Shown: positions 30,078 to 39,669, counted from the first letter of the stretch. The stretch: 64,000 nt of DNA from DASUCS01 sp041166385 (GCA_041166385.1 JBEEFW010000077.1:17220-81219), one strand, 5' to 3'. The notes: generated by a model not told the origin, from the letters alone. Numbers and translations: made by a program.

Positions 30078-31607
30078 TCAGACGGGCGGGACGCCGTGGC
30101 GTCGGTCGCTGAAGGAGCGATCCTTGACGCGGGCGAACTCGAGGCGTTGCACGATCTCGCGGCGCAGCTGCGGAAAGTCGACAACCGCGTCGATCACGAG
30201 CTCTGACGCGAGGTGGATGAGCTCGACGTCCTCCTCGTAGATGCGTCGCTGCTCGGCGATGAACGCTTCCCGCTCGGCCGGGTCCTCGATCGCGGCGATC
30301 TTGTTGGCGAACACCGCGTTCACCGCAGCTTCCGGTCCCATCACCGCGATCTTGGCGGTGGGCAGCGCGATCGTCGCCTCGGGCTCGAATGCCGGGCCGG
30401 ACATCGCGTACAGGCCGGCGCCGTACGCCTTGCGCACGATCACCGACAGCTTCGGCACGGTCGCCTCGGACACGGCCGTGACCATCTTGGCGCCGTGGCG
30501 GATGATGCCCTGGCGCTCGACGGCCGTCCCGACCATGAAACCGGGCACGTCGGCGAGGAACACGAGCGGGACATTGAACGCGTCGCACAGGTTGATGAAC
30601 CGCGTGCATTTGTCGGCCGAATCGACGAACAGCACGCCCCCGAGCTGCGCCGGGTTGTTGGCGACGATGCCGACGGGTGCGCCGTCGAGCCGTCCGAAGC
30701 CGACGATCACCTCCGGCGCGTAGAGCGGTTTGATCTCGAAGAACGACTCGCCGTCGACGAGGCCGTCGATCAGCTCGTGCATGTCGAACGGAATGTGCTC
30801 GTCGGGCGGGACGATATCGGCGGTGATGTCGTGCAGCGGCGCTTCGGCCGCATAGTGCGGCGGCGCGTCGCGCCACGACGACGGCAGGTACGTGAAGAAC
30901 GCCTTCGCTTGATCGATTGCGTCCTCGTCGTCGACGGCGAGGTTGTCGCCGCAGCCCGACACGGTGGCGTGCATGCGGGCCCCGCCCACCTCCTCGAGCG
31001 TGGTGAGCTCACCGATGACCATCTCGGCCATGCGGGGCGAGCCGAGGTACATCGACGCGTTGCCCTCGACCATCACGACGATGTCGCAAAAGCTCGGGAT
31101 GTAGGCACCACCGGCCGCCGACGGTCCGAACAGGCAACAGATCTGGGGGACGCGGCCCGACAGCTTGATCTGGTTGTAGAAGATGCGCCCCGCGCCGCGG
31201 CGGCCTGGGAACAGCTCGACCTGGTCGGTGATGCGCGCGCCGGCGGAGTCGATCAGCCAGAAGATCGGGGTCTCGTGCCGCAGGGCGTACTCGGTGACGC
31301 GGATCATCTTCTCGACGGTGCGGGCCCCCCACGACCCGGCCTTGACGGTGGTGTCATTGGCGACGACACACACGGGCCGTCCGTCGACCCGCCCGATCCC
31401 GGTCACGACGCCGTCGGCCGGCAGGTCGCCGGTCGGCGCCATCGTGTTGGCGAGCAGCGCGTCCTCCACGAAGGAGCCCTCGTCGAGCAAGAGCGCGATG
31501 CGATCGCGGACGAAGAGCTTGTTCTGCGCAGTGAGCTTGCCGCGTTGCGCGTCGAGGTTCCCGGCCAAGGCGCGCTCTGTCGCCTTCGCCAGCTCCTCGT
31601 CGTTCAT
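30078..31607 (-). CDS. Acyl-CoA carboxylase, carboxyltransferase subunit
   Basis: The 509-residue protein is the beta (carboxyltransferase) subunit of a biotin-dependent acyl-CoA carboxylase. It has two crotonase-fold halves, with oxyanion-hole segments GPSAAGGAYIPSFCD in the first and RKAYGAGLYAMSG in the second. Such subunits move carboxyl from biotin to acetyl-, propionyl- or methylcrotonyl-CoA; which one cannot be settled here. The SAAGGAYIPS version is frequent in methylcrotonyl- and geranyl-CoA-like enzymes. No biotin carboxylase gene is in the window, so the alpha subunit must lie elsewhere. It follows the phosphatase gene by 1 bp. Confidence 0.92.
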   Translation of the reverse strand: MNDEELAKATERALAGNLDAQRGKLTAQNKLFVRDRIALLLDEGSFVEDALLANTMAPTGDLPADGVVTGIGRVDGRPVCVVANDTTVKAGSWGARTVEKMIRVTEYALRHETPIFWLIDSAGARITDQVELFPGRRGAGRIFYNQIKLSGRVPQICCLFGPSAAGGAYIPSFCDIVVMVEGNASMYLGSPRMAEMVIGELTTLEEVGGARMHATVSGCGDNLAVDDEDAIDQAKAFFTYLPSSWRDAPPHYAAEAPLHDITADIVPPDEHIPFDMHELIDGLVDGESFFEIKPLYAPEVIVGFGRLDGAPVGIVANNPAQLGGVLFVDSADKCTRFINLCDAFNVPLVFLADVPGFMVGTAVERQGIIRHGAKMVTAVSEATVPKLSVIVRKAYGAGLYAMSGPAFEPEATIALPTAKIAVMGPEAAVNAVFANKIAAIEDPAEREAFIAEQRRIYEEDVELIHLASELVIDAVVDFPQLRREIVQRLEFARVKDRSFSDRRHGVPPV

Positions 31608-31608
31608 G

Positions 31609-32688
31609 TCAGGACTTGCGAATCGCCAAGATGGCGATGTCGTCGTTGATCGGCGACGAGGCGAAGTCGCGGGCCGCTTCGATCAGTGTTTTGCACAGCA
31701 CGTCGGGATCGACGCCGGGATCCCGGCGCAGGAAGCTGGCGATGCGTTCCTCGCCGAAGAGAGCTTCGCCGTCGCGCGCTTCAGCGAGTCCATCGGTGTA
31801 CGTCAGGAGGAGGTCGCCGCTCTCGAGGGTGATCTCGCGGCTGATGTAGCTCGCGTCAGGGTCGAGGAGCAGCAGCGGTCCGGTGGCGCGCAACGGTTGC
31901 ACCTCGCGGTCGTGCCACAGCCAGCCCGCGGGGTGTCCGGCCGACGCGAACCGCAGCGTGCCCGCCTCGGTGTCGAACACCGTGACGAGCAGCGAGATGA
32001 ATTCCTCGGGACGCGCTTGCGCGCCCATCTGCACGTTCAGCTCTTCGAGGGCCTGCGCCGGATCGCGGTACTGGCGGAGGAAGACGCGCAGCAAGTACTT
32101 CGCCTGGAATGCGGTGATCGACGGCTCGATGCCGTGGCCGGTCACGTCGCCGATGACCGCGACGACTCGTTCGGGGGCGACGCGGAACACGTCGTAGAAG
32201 TCACCGGCCATGAGTCCGGTGCCGGGTTGGTACACGCGGCCGACGTGGAAGCCGGCGAAGTCGGGCAGGTCGTCGGGCGCCAATCGCTCCGCCCACTTCC
32301 GAGGAGCGAGCTCTTCCTGCGAGAGCACCTCCTCGGCCCGCCGCTCGAGCATGGCGCGCTCCTCGAACAGTCGCGACTCGCGAATGAAGTCGCGCCCATA
32401 GAAGATCGAGACGGCGATCGGCACGAGGATGAACGCGTAGAGCGTCACCGCGCTCGACTTGTCGCTGACGCCCACCGCGAGTGACGCAGTGGCCAACAGC
32501 ACGTAGAGCGCGGTGGTGTGGAGCTCTTTGCGGAAGGCGGCTCGGGCCAGCGCCGTGGCATCGTTGTCAGGACCGAACTCGGCCTCGACTCGAAGTTCCA
32601 CCTTGCGCAGGTACCGGGCGGACCGCCCCCAGACCGCTGCCGCGACCAGGCACGCAACGGCCACGAGGACCAGGAGGGGTTGGTGCAT
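31609..32688 (-). CDS. PP2C-type (SpoIIE/RsbU) serine phosphatase, membrane-anchored
   Basis: The product is 359 residues with an N-terminal membrane helix, a second hydrophobic pair at about 60-95, a short coiled-coil linker and a C-terminal PPM phosphatase domain. Metal-binding motifs are visible: MAGDFYDVF, GDVTGHG, LLTYTDGLAEAR and the final NDDIAIL. Such phosphatases control anti-sigma factor antagonists or other signalling proteins. There is no partner anti-sigma or STAS gene nearby. It precedes the carboxyltransferase gene by only 1 bp, which looks like chance operon packing. Confidence 0.88.
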   Translation of the reverse strand: MHQPLLVLVAVACLVAAAVWGRSARYLRKVELRVEAEFGPDNDATALARAAFRKELHTTALYVLLATASLAVGVSDKSSAVTLYAFILVPIAVSIFYGRDFIRESRLFEERAMLERRAEEVLSQEELAPRKWAERLAPDDLPDFAGFHVGRVYQPGTGLMAGDFYDVFRVAPERVVAVIGDVTGHGIEPSITAFQAKYLLRVFLRQYRDPAQALEELNVQMGAQARPEEFISLLVTVFDTEAGTLRFASAGHPAGWLWHDREVQPLRATGPLLLLDPDASYISREITLESGDLLLTYTDGLAEARDGEALFGEERIASFLRRDPGVDPDVLCKTLIEAARDFASSPINDDIAILAIRKS

Positions 32689-32748
32689 TTCCTCGACGAT
32701 CGTAGTTGCTGGATCCGCCCGAACCGTTACGAAGAGGTCACGTTCCGC

Positions 32749-34092
32749 TTACTCGCTACGGCGGCGGACCCGGAGTTTGATGGGGGTGGGGCCGAGGTCG
32801 AAGGCCTCCCGCAGCTTGCGCTCCAGGTAGCGCATGTACGTCGGCGGCAGCTCGCGATTCGTGAACAGGGTGAACGTCGGCGGATCGGCCGCGCCCTGGG
32901 TGGCGTAGAGCACCCGGGCCCCGTGCGGCGCCGGCTGCGCCGACTGGGCCGCCCTGACGACGTCGTTGACCTTCTTCGTCGGGATCCGCGTGTGATACGC
33001 CTCGATGGCCTCGCCCAACGCCGGCAGCAATCGGTGCACGCCCTTGCCCGTGAGCGCGCTCACCTTCAGCACCACCGAGTTCGCGGTGAAGTGCAGCTTG
33101 CGCCCGACCTCTCGCGTGACGACCTCGCGCTCGTCGGCGTCGAGCGTCTCCCACTTGTTGAGGAGGATCACGATCGGGCACCCGGCGGCGTCGATGCGCT
33201 CGGCCAGCCGCTGGTCCTGCGCGGTGACACCTTCGGTGGCGTCGATCACGAGCAGCGCGACGTCGGAGCGATCGACCGCCTGGAGCGCGCGTACGAGCGA
33301 GTAGTACTCCGTGCCTTCGTCGATGCGCGACCGTCGGCGCATCCCCGCGGTGTCGACGAACCGGATCGGTCCCTCGTCGGTCTCGACAACAGTGTCGATC
33401 GCGTCACGGGTCGTGCCGGGCATGTCGTGCACCACCGCACGGTCGTCACCGATCAGCCGGTTGAACAACGTCGACTTGCCCACGTTCGGCCGCCCGACGA
33501 TCGCCACCGCAAACACCCGCGGGCCCGCGTCGACGTCCTCCTCCAGCTCGTCGTCGTCAACGGCCTGGTCGCCATCTGGCGCCGTCGCCGGCAGCAGCGC
33601 GACGACCCGGTCGAGCAGGTCGCCGGTCCCCCGCCCATGCAGCGCGCTGATCCCGGACGGCTCACCCAACCCGAACTCGAGGAAGTCCCACATCGCTGAC
33701 TCGCGGTTGGCGTCGTCGATCTTGTTGGCCACCACGACGACGGGCCGACCCAGCTTGCGGAGCACGCTCGCGACCTGCGCGTCCTCCTCGATGACGCCGA
33801 CTGCGGCATCGACCACGAGCATGATCACGTCGGCGGAGCGCATGGCGCGTTCCGATTGCTCGCTCACCTTCGCGTCGAGCGTGTCGCGTGAGGGCAGCCA
33901 GCCACCGGTGTCGACCGCGATGAACTGACGGCCGTTCCACTCGGCCTCGACCTCCTTGCGGTCGCGGGTCACGCCGGGCTTCTCTTCGACGATCGCTTCG
34001 CGGCGACCGACGATGCGGTTCAGCAACGTCGACTTGCCCACGTTCGGTCGCCCGACGATCGCGACGACGGGCCACCCCTCGTGCTCGATCAT
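32749..34092 (-). CDS. der: Ribosome biogenesis GTPase Der (EngA)
   Basis: The 447-residue protein has two tandem GTPase domains, each with G1 GRPNVGKST, and G4 NKID/NKWE, followed by a KH-like C-terminal domain ending in TPIKLRVRRRSE. Der acts in 50S subunit assembly. An acidic linker (DDDELEEDVDA) joins the two G domains. ATG 34092 (MIEHEGWPVVAIV) is the natural start and overlaps the DUF512 stop by 4 bp. In mycobacteria der follows cmk; here it is separated from that block. Confidence 0.96.
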   Translation of the reverse strand: MIEHEGWPVVAIVGRPNVGKSTLLNRIVGRREAIVEEKPGVTRDRKEVEAEWNGRQFIAVDTGGWLPSRDTLDAKVSEQSERAMRSADVIMLVVDAAVGVIEEDAQVASVLRKLGRPVVVVANKIDDANRESAMWDFLEFGLGEPSGISALHGRGTGDLLDRVVALLPATAPDGDQAVDDDELEEDVDAGPRVFAVAIVGRPNVGKSTLFNRLIGDDRAVVHDMPGTTRDAIDTVVETDEGPIRFVDTAGMRRRSRIDEGTEYYSLVRALQAVDRSDVALLVIDATEGVTAQDQRLAERIDAAGCPIVILLNKWETLDADEREVVTREVGRKLHFTANSVVLKVSALTGKGVHRLLPALGEAIEAYHTRIPTKKVNDVVRAAQSAQPAPHGARVLYATQGAADPPTFTLFTNRELPPTYMRYLERKLREAFDLGPTPIKLRVRRRSE

Positions 34093-35465
34093 GCGAGCGC
34101 CGCCCGGAGCGCGCGGCCGTCGGTGGCCACGATCTCCACTGGCCGTGACAGCTCGGCGGGCGTGGTCCCGTCGAGGAACCGGCCGGAGGACAAGCACACG
34201 TCGGGCAACAGGTACCGGTGTCCCACGGGTTCGGCGGCGAGCACTCGTTCGAGGTCCTCGCCGACGAGCAGACCGGTGACACCGATGTTGCCGCCGAAGA
34301 ACTCGTTTGGCACGGCCAGCACGCGCACGTCAGCACGCTCGAGGCGATCGATCATCGGTTGGAGCACGCGGGCGCCGTACTCCCCCGTGAGGATGGCGAC
34401 GGGCGCATCGCGGCGCGGGCCGAGCGCGACGGGCACCTCCACCGCGTCCGAGGTGCGGGGGCCGCGGTACGGCTCGAACGACGCGCCGTCGAGCCGTCCT
34501 TCGACCCATGCGAAGAAGCCAGCGGCCACGCCCGTCGTGTCGGCAGCCCGACCCTCGAACTCCGCCTCGAACGTGCGGGCCATGCCGATGCCGTCTTCGT
34601 GCATCGCGAAGTCCTCGTACGCGTCGCTCGCCGGGAATGGGCGATCACCGAGCAGGTAGTACTCGTCCGCGGCGAACACGAGGCGCCGCCCGAGTGCGAC
34701 GCGGAACACGTCCTGCCAGTCCTCGACACAGTCGATGACCGCTTCGGCTTCCGCCTGTGTATGCGGTCGCATGCGCGGCTCGTTGGAGTAGCGGCTGACG
34801 CCGAGCGGCACGACGCACAGCGACGCGAGCTCGGGATACTGATCGAGTACGCCCGCGAGCGTCTCGTCGAGCACGGCACCGTCGTTGATGCCGGGACACA
34901 CGACCACCTGCCCGTGCACGGCGATGTCGTTGTCGAGCAGGGCGCGCAGCCAGCGCAGGCTCGTCGCGCCGCGGCGGTTGCGCAGCATCTCGGTGCGGAC
35001 CTTCGGATCGGTGGCGTGGATGCTCACGTTCAGGGGACTGAGCCGCTCCGTGATGACCCGCTCGAGGTCGGCCTCGGTGAACCGAGTGAGCGTCGTGAAG
35101 TTCCCGTAGAGGAACGACAGCCGGTAGTCGTCGTCCTTCAAATAGAGGCTCTTCCGCAGCCCGGGCGGCAGCTGATAGATGAAGCAGAACTCACAGTGGT
35201 TGTCGCATGTCTGCACTCGGTCGAAGAGCGGCGACTCGACTTCGACGCCCAGCGGCTCGCCCGCGGCCTTGACGATCTCGATCGTGAGACCGAGCCCGCC
35301 GCGCTCGATGTCGACGGTGAGGTCGGAGTCGTCGGTGAGCAGTCGGTATTGGATGATGTCGTGCGGCACCTGGCCATTGAGGCTCACGAGCTGATCGCCA
35401 GGGGCGAGTCCGGCCGCGGCCGCCGGCGATCCGGGCGCGACAGCAACGATCCGGGTGGCCGACAT
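34089..35465 (-). CDS. DUF512 PDZ/radical SAM-like protein
   Basis: The 458-residue protein begins with a PDZ-like domain (PGSPAAAAGLAPGDQLVSLNG), has the iron-sulphur triad C-x3-C-x2-C at Cys87, Cys91, Cys94 (TCDNHCEFCFIYQ) of the radical SAM type, and ends in the DUF512 domain (about 240-458). The family is widespread next to der in bacteria, but its substrate is not established. It overlaps der by 4 bp, so a link with ribosome assembly or a co-regulated role is likely by context. It starts at ATG 35465 and is divergent from the gene at 35491. Confidence 0.85.
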   Translation of the reverse strand: MSATRIVAVAPGSPAAAAGLAPGDQLVSLNGQVPHDIIQYRLLTDDSDLTVDIERGGLGLTIEIVKAAGEPLGVEVESPLFDRVQTCDNHCEFCFIYQLPPGLRKSLYLKDDDYRLSFLYGNFTTLTRFTEADLERVITERLSPLNVSIHATDPKVRTEMLRNRRGATSLRWLRALLDNDIAVHGQVVVCPGINDGAVLDETLAGVLDQYPELASLCVVPLGVSRYSNEPRMRPHTQAEAEAVIDCVEDWQDVFRVALGRRLVFAADEYYLLGDRPFPASDAYEDFAMHEDGIGMARTFEAEFEGRAADTTGVAAGFFAWVEGRLDGASFEPYRGPRTSDAVEVPVALGPRRDAPVAILTGEYGARVLQPMIDRLERADVRVLAVPNEFFGGNIGVTGLLVGEDLERVLAAEPVGHRYLLPDVCLSSGRFLDGTTPAELSRPVEIVATDGRALRAALA

Positions 35466-35490
35466 TGCGCCAAGGATAGGGTCCGGGCCC

Positions 35491-35682
35491 GTGGATACCG
35501 GCTTCGAGGCCTACGCGAGAGCGGTGTTCGAGCGAGCGGGCATCGACGTCAGCGACGACGATCTCGCGCTGGTGGCAATCATCCAGGCGGGGTACGAGGG
35601 CAATTCCGCAGCATTGGAGCAACTCGACCTCGCGACATTTCCCTTTGAGCCCATCGACCCGAGCAAGGCACCGGACCGATGA
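35491..35682 (+). CDS. Small GatC/AtzG-like partner of the amidase
   Basis: The 63-residue protein begins at GTG 35491 and has helical segments (AYARAVFERAGIDVSDDDLALVAII) followed by an extended tail with PFEPIDPSKAP. Its stop overlaps the amidase ATG by 4 bp. Short proteins of this shape, with helices and a wrapped tail, accompany GatA-like amidases (GatC, AtzG) and stabilise them. Similarity is structural and positional; sequence identity is too low for certainty. Confidence 0.55.
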   Translation: MDTGFEAYARAVFERAGIDVSDDDLALVAIIQAGYEGNSAALEQLDLATFPFEPIDPSKAPDR

Positions 35683-36992
35683 CGCATCCGCAGGACCTCG
35701 GCTTGCGCGCGCAAGCCGCGGCGATCCGCACTGGCGAGTTGAAGTCTGTCGAACTGCTCGATGCGACGCTGGCCCGACTCGCGGAACGCGACGGCGCGCT
35801 CAACTCGACGCCGGTCGTGTGTGCGGACGAAGCGCGGCAGATGCTCGCCGCGGCGCCCGACGGGCCACTGCACGGCGTGCCGCTGACGATCAAGGACATG
35901 TACGCGCTTCCGTGGCGCGGCGCATACAACGGCACGCCGTTCGAGTTGATCCCACCGTCGGAGTCCGGCGCGTTCCGACGGCTGCGCGATGCCGGTGCCG
36001 TGATCGTCGGCGTCGCCAACCAGCACGAGGCCGGCATGGGCACAACGGGCGTGGTGTCGGCGTACGGCGTGCATCCAAACCCGTGGAGCCTCGATCGCTG
36101 CCCCGGTGGTTCGTCGGGTGGTTCGGCATCGGCGGTGGCCGCTCGTGTGATCGCCGGGAGCGTCGGCAGCGACAGCGGGGGGTCCACGCGTCTGCCGGCG
36201 GCGTACTGCGGCGTCGTCGGACTCAAGGTCACGTACCGCTCGCTCCCCTACGACAACTACTTCGGCATGGGCACCACCTTCAGTGCGCCTGGTGCGTTCG
36301 GTCGCGACGCTGGCGATGCTCGACTCCTTGCCGAGGCGCTGCTGGCCCGACCGCTAACTGCCGACCCCGCGCACGAACTGCGCGTCGGTGTCGTGCGCGA
36401 CCCGTACTGGTCCGACTGTCAGCCAGAGGTCGCGGCGCTCGCGGAGAGCGCGCTCTCGGCGACCGGGTGGTCGGTGCGAGACATCACCATCGAGCATCTC
36501 GAGCTGGCTGGCGCGGCATTGATGATTCGACTCGGAGCGGAGGCCCCGACACCGCCAGCGGCGTTTCTGCAAGCGGTGTCACCGATGACACGCGCCATCA
36601 TGCTGTCCAACCTCTTGCGCCCGGCATCCGCGGTGTCGCGCGCTGACCGCGCCCGAGCGGCGATTCGTCGATCGATGGCGGGCGCGCTCGACGACGTCGA
36701 CGTGATCGCTTGGCCGACCGTGCCCGCGCCGGCGCCCCCGATCGAGTACCCGTTCGTCGACGTCCCGTCGGGCACGATGCCCGCCGACATCGTCAACATG
36801 CGCCAAGCCGTGGTCGGCAACGTCACCGGCCAGCCCGGCATCAACGTCCCGGTCGGCTTCGTCGGTGGTCTCCCCGTCGGGTTGCAGCTCATGGCGCCCT
36901 GGGGCGAGGAGGCGCTGCTGTTCGCCGCGGCGGAGCACGTGGAGGACGTCACGGGGCGGGAGTTCGTCGACGCAGTTCCCCCTAGCCTGTAG
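35679..36992 (+). CDS. Amidase, GatA-like signature family
   Basis: The 437-residue protein has the amidase-signature triad: Lys72 (LTIKDMY), the serine of GGSSGGS around 145, and the nucleophile Ser169 in SDSGGST. Length and motif spacing fit the AtzE/GatA branch, but it lacks obvious GatB partners in the window, so it is probably a standalone amide or urea-type hydrolase rather than the tRNA amidotransferase. The translationally coupled 63-residue gene upstream supports an AtzE-AtzG-like complex. The substrate is unknown. Confidence 0.88.
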   Translation: MTHPQDLGLRAQAAAIRTGELKSVELLDATLARLAERDGALNSTPVVCADEARQMLAAAPDGPLHGVPLTIKDMYALPWRGAYNGTPFELIPPSESGAFRRLRDAGAVIVGVANQHEAGMGTTGVVSAYGVHPNPWSLDRCPGGSSGGSASAVAARVIAGSVGSDSGGSTRLPAAYCGVVGLKVTYRSLPYDNYFGMGTTFSAPGAFGRDAGDARLLAEALLARPLTADPAHELRVGVVRDPYWSDCQPEVAALAESALSATGWSVRDITIEHLELAGAALMIRLGAEAPTPPAAFLQAVSPMTRAIMLSNLLRPASAVSRADRARAAIRRSMAGALDDVDVIAWPTVPAPAPPIEYPFVDVPSGTMPADIVNMRQAVVGNVTGQPGINVPVGFVGGLPVGLQLMAPWGEEALLFAAAEHVEDVTGREFVDAVPPSL

Positions 36993-36995
36993 CGC

Positions 36996-38027
36996 GTGCC
37001 TGTCGACAACGTGCTCCTCGCCGCGCCCCGCGGCTTCTGCGCCGGGGTCGAGATGGCCATCAAGGCGTTGGCATGGATGGTGCGGGCCTTCGACCCGCCC
37101 GTGTACTGCTACCACGAGATCGTGCACAACCAGCTCGTCGTACAGCGCTTCGAGGACCTCGGGGTGGTCTTCGTCGACGATGTCAGCGAGGTGCCCCCGG
37201 GCTACCCGATCATGCTGTCGGCGCACGGCTCCGCTCCCGAGGTCGTGAAGGCGGCCCGCGCGAACGGCGGCTTCGTCGTCAATGCGGTGTGCCCCCTCGT
37301 CACGAAGGTGCACCACGAGGTGAAGGTCCGCGCCGGCAAGGGATTCCAGATCGTCTACGTCGGTCACGAAGGCCATGAGGAAGCCGTCGGCACGATGGCC
37401 GTTGCCCCGTCGGCGATCCATCTCGTCGAGACCGTCGACGACGTGGCCGCGCTGCCGGCGTTCGACGAGCCGGTCGCATTGCTGGCGCAGACGACGTTGT
37501 CGCATCGCGAGTGGGCCGATGTCCTCGACGCCACGGCGGGTCGCTTCCCGGAGATGTGGCGGCCCGGACGCAGCGACCTGTGCTTTGCCACGACCAATCG
37601 CCAGTCCGCGCTCACGGCCATCGCATCGCGTTGCGACGCGTTCGTGGTGATCGGCTCGGCCAACTCGTCGAACACCAGGGCGCTGGAGAAGCTCGCCGTC
37701 GAATCCGGTTGCCCCCAGGTGCTGCGCATCAATTCGCCCGACGAGTTGCCGGATGACCTCTCCGGAACCGTTGGTGTCACCGCGGGGGCATCCGCCCCCG
37801 AGCAGCTCGTCGAAGCGGTGATCGCGCGACTCGCTCCTTCTCACGGCGTTGAGGAAGTGCGGATCACCACGGAGGAGGAGTACTTCCCTCCCCCGCCCGA
37901 GCTGCGTGAGCTGCTGGCCGCGATCGATGTGGCGGTGACGTTCACGCTCGGCGGTCCAGTGGGATCGCGGCCGGTGCTCAACGACCGGACCGTCGCCGCC
38001 AGCGATGTGCTGGCCGCGCTCGCCTGA
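36996..38027 (+). CDS. ispH: 4-hydroxy-3-methylbut-2-enyl diphosphate reductase
   Basis: The 343-residue enzyme makes IPP and DMAPP in the last step of the MEP isoprenoid pathway. The three Fe-S cysteines are Cys15 (PRGFCAGV), Cys99 (NAVCPLV) and Cys196 (DLCFATTNRQ). Conserved His44, His77 and the HEGHEEA loop (124-130) are present. It starts with GTG 36996, 3 bp after the amidase stop. Length matches actinobacterial IspH. Confidence 0.97.
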   Translation: MPVDNVLLAAPRGFCAGVEMAIKALAWMVRAFDPPVYCYHEIVHNQLVVQRFEDLGVVFVDDVSEVPPGYPIMLSAHGSAPEVVKAARANGGFVVNAVCPLVTKVHHEVKVRAGKGFQIVYVGHEGHEEAVGTMAVAPSAIHLVETVDDVAALPAFDEPVALLAQTTLSHREWADVLDATAGRFPEMWRPGRSDLCFATTNRQSALTAIASRCDAFVVIGSANSSNTRALEKLAVESGCPQVLRINSPDELPDDLSGTVGVTAGASAPEQLVEAVIARLAPSHGVEEVRITTEEEYFPPPPELRELLAAIDVAVTFTLGGPVGSRPVLNDRTVAASDVLAALA

Positions 38028-38047
38028 GATCTGGGAGGATGGTGTCC

Positions 38048-38605
38048 ATGGCAACCACGTTCACCCGCATGGACGAGTCGACGGCGGAGCAATGGGGCGT
38101 CATCGGCACCGAGAGCTACAAGAACCAGGGTCGGGTGGCCGACCGGGTGCTCGGGCTGCTCGAGTCGCTGTCCGAGATCGTCGACGGCTTCGCCACCGAC
38201 CAGCTCACCCACTGCTTGCAGACGGCGACGCTGGCCGAGCGGGCCGGCGCGGATGACGAAGTCGTCGTCGCCGCCCTGTGTCACGACATCGGCAAGGCGA
38301 TCTCGGTGCCGAATCATCCGAAGATCGCCGCGGAGATCCTGAAGCCGTACGTGCGTGAAGAGGTCTACAAGATGATCCTCGTGCACCAGGACTTCCAGGG
38401 CCGGCACTACTACCACCACTTCGGTGGCGACGCGAATGCGCGTGAGACCCACCGCGACACGCTCAGCGCCGGTGAGTTCGAGCTCGCAGAGCGGTTCGCC
38501 GACGAGTGGGATCAGATCGCCTTCGATCCCGACTACGACACATTGCCGTTGTCGCACTTCGAGCCGCTCGTGCGCAAGACATTCGGACAGGCGAAGCTCA
38601 TCTGA
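38048..38605 (+). CDS. HD-domain phosphohydrolase
   Basis: The 185-residue protein has an HD motif (CHDIGKAI, about 77-84) preceded by HCLQTATLAERAG, with further histidines HQDFQGRHYYHHFG. These are the metal-binding residues of HD-superfamily hydrolases, which often act on nucleotides or phosphonates. It resembles the phosphohydrolases of the PhnZ-like small group, although that is only pattern. ATG 38048 is placed 9 bp after GGAGG; an ATG at 38039 is too near that box. Confidence 0.8.
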   Translation: MATTFTRMDESTAEQWGVIGTESYKNQGRVADRVLGLLESLSEIVDGFATDQLTHCLQTATLAERAGADDEVVVAALCHDIGKAISVPNHPKIAAEILKPYVREEVYKMILVHQDFQGRHYYHHFGGDANARETHRDTLSAGEFELAERFADEWDQIAFDPDYDTLPLSHFEPLVRKTFGQAKLI

Positions 38606-39669
38606 CGCCTGGGCGTGTCCTGCAGGTCATCTCGTCGACCAAACGGCGAGGCGCCGAGATCCATGCCGTCGATCTCGATCGCGCGCTCTCTGCGCTCGGC
38701 CGCGAGGTGCGCACGGTGGCGCTCACCCCCGCGGCGGAGGGCAACACCGTCGACGTCGACACGCTGGGAAGACGGTCTCTGTCTGTCGGTACCATTTCGC
38801 GACTCCGACGCAGCATGCGCGATGTGGAGCATGTGATCTCCCATGGATCGCGCTCGCTGCCCGCGTGCGCCGCGGCCCAGCTGTTCTCGCGGCGCCGGTT
38901 CGTCTACCGCGCCATCGGCGACGCGAAGTTCTACGCCCGAACACCAGCGCGGCGCGCGCGCGTGGCGCTGTATCTGCGCAAGGCCGAAGCCTTTGTCGCG
39001 CTGTGGCCTGGTTCAGCCGACGCATTGACGCGCCGCTTCGGCGTGCCCGCTGACCGCATCACCGTGATCCCGACGGGCGTGCCCGCTGAGCGGTTCCCTC
39101 CTGTTGATGCGCAGCGCCGGAACGATGCACGCGCATCACTCGGTCTGGATGGCGATGCGCGCGTCGTGTCATGTATCGGGTGGCTCGACCGGCAGAAGGG
39201 GGTGCATGTCGCGATCAACGCGGTTGCCTCCCTCGCCGAGGTCACGCTGGTCATCGCGGGCGATGGGCCTGAGCGTGCCGCGCTCGAGCAGCTGGCCGCG
39301 GATGTCGCGCCCGGACGCGTGCGCTTCCTCGGTCCGGTTGACGACTCGTCCCTGGTGATGAGCGCCTCCGATGTGTTCGTGCTCGCCTCGATGTCCGAAG
39401 GCTTGCCTGCTGTGCTCATCGAGGCAGGACTCACTGGCGTGCCGGCGGTGACGACGGATGTCGGCGCCGTTCGGGAGGTGATCCGCGACGACGAAACTGG
39501 CATCGTCGTGCCGCCGGACGATGTCGCCGCGTTGGCCGCTGGGGTGCGCCGCGCGCTCGCGGACCGCGAGACCCTTGCCGGTCAACTCCAACGACACTGC
39601 CTCGACCATTACGAGATGAAGGTCGTCGCCCGAGCGTGGGGTGCGCTACTCGACGACCTCAATCGCTGA
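38602..39669 (+). CDS. Glycosyltransferase family 4, non-canonical start
   Basis: The 355-residue GT-B enzyme has the N-domain opening RVLQVISSTKRRGAEIHAVDL, a hinge (GVPAERFPP), and the C-domain nucleotide-sugar motif ASMSEGLPAVLIEAGLTGVPAV with the E-x7-E pattern. No ATG, GTG or TTG lies where the first strand must begin. I place the start at CTG 38602, which forms CTGA with the upstream stop as ATGA would; the alternative GTG 38506 overlaps the HD gene by 100 bp. The acceptor and sugar are unknown. It overlaps the convergent gene by 11 bp. Confidence 0.75.
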   Translation: MTPGRVLQVISSTKRRGAEIHAVDLDRALSALGREVRTVALTPAAEGNTVDVDTLGRRSLSVGTISRLRRSMRDVEHVISHGSRSLPACAAAQLFSRRRFVYRAIGDAKFYARTPARRARVALYLRKAEAFVALWPGSADALTRRFGVPADRITVIPTGVPAERFPPVDAQRRNDARASLGLDGDARVVSCIGWLDRQKGVHVAINAVASLAEVTLVIAGDGPERAALEQLAADVAPGRVRFLGPVDDSSLVMSASDVFVLASMSEGLPAVLIEAGLTGVPAVTTDVGAVREVIRDDETGIVVPPDDVAALAAGVRRALADRETLAGQLQRHCLDHYEMKVVARAWGALLDDLNR

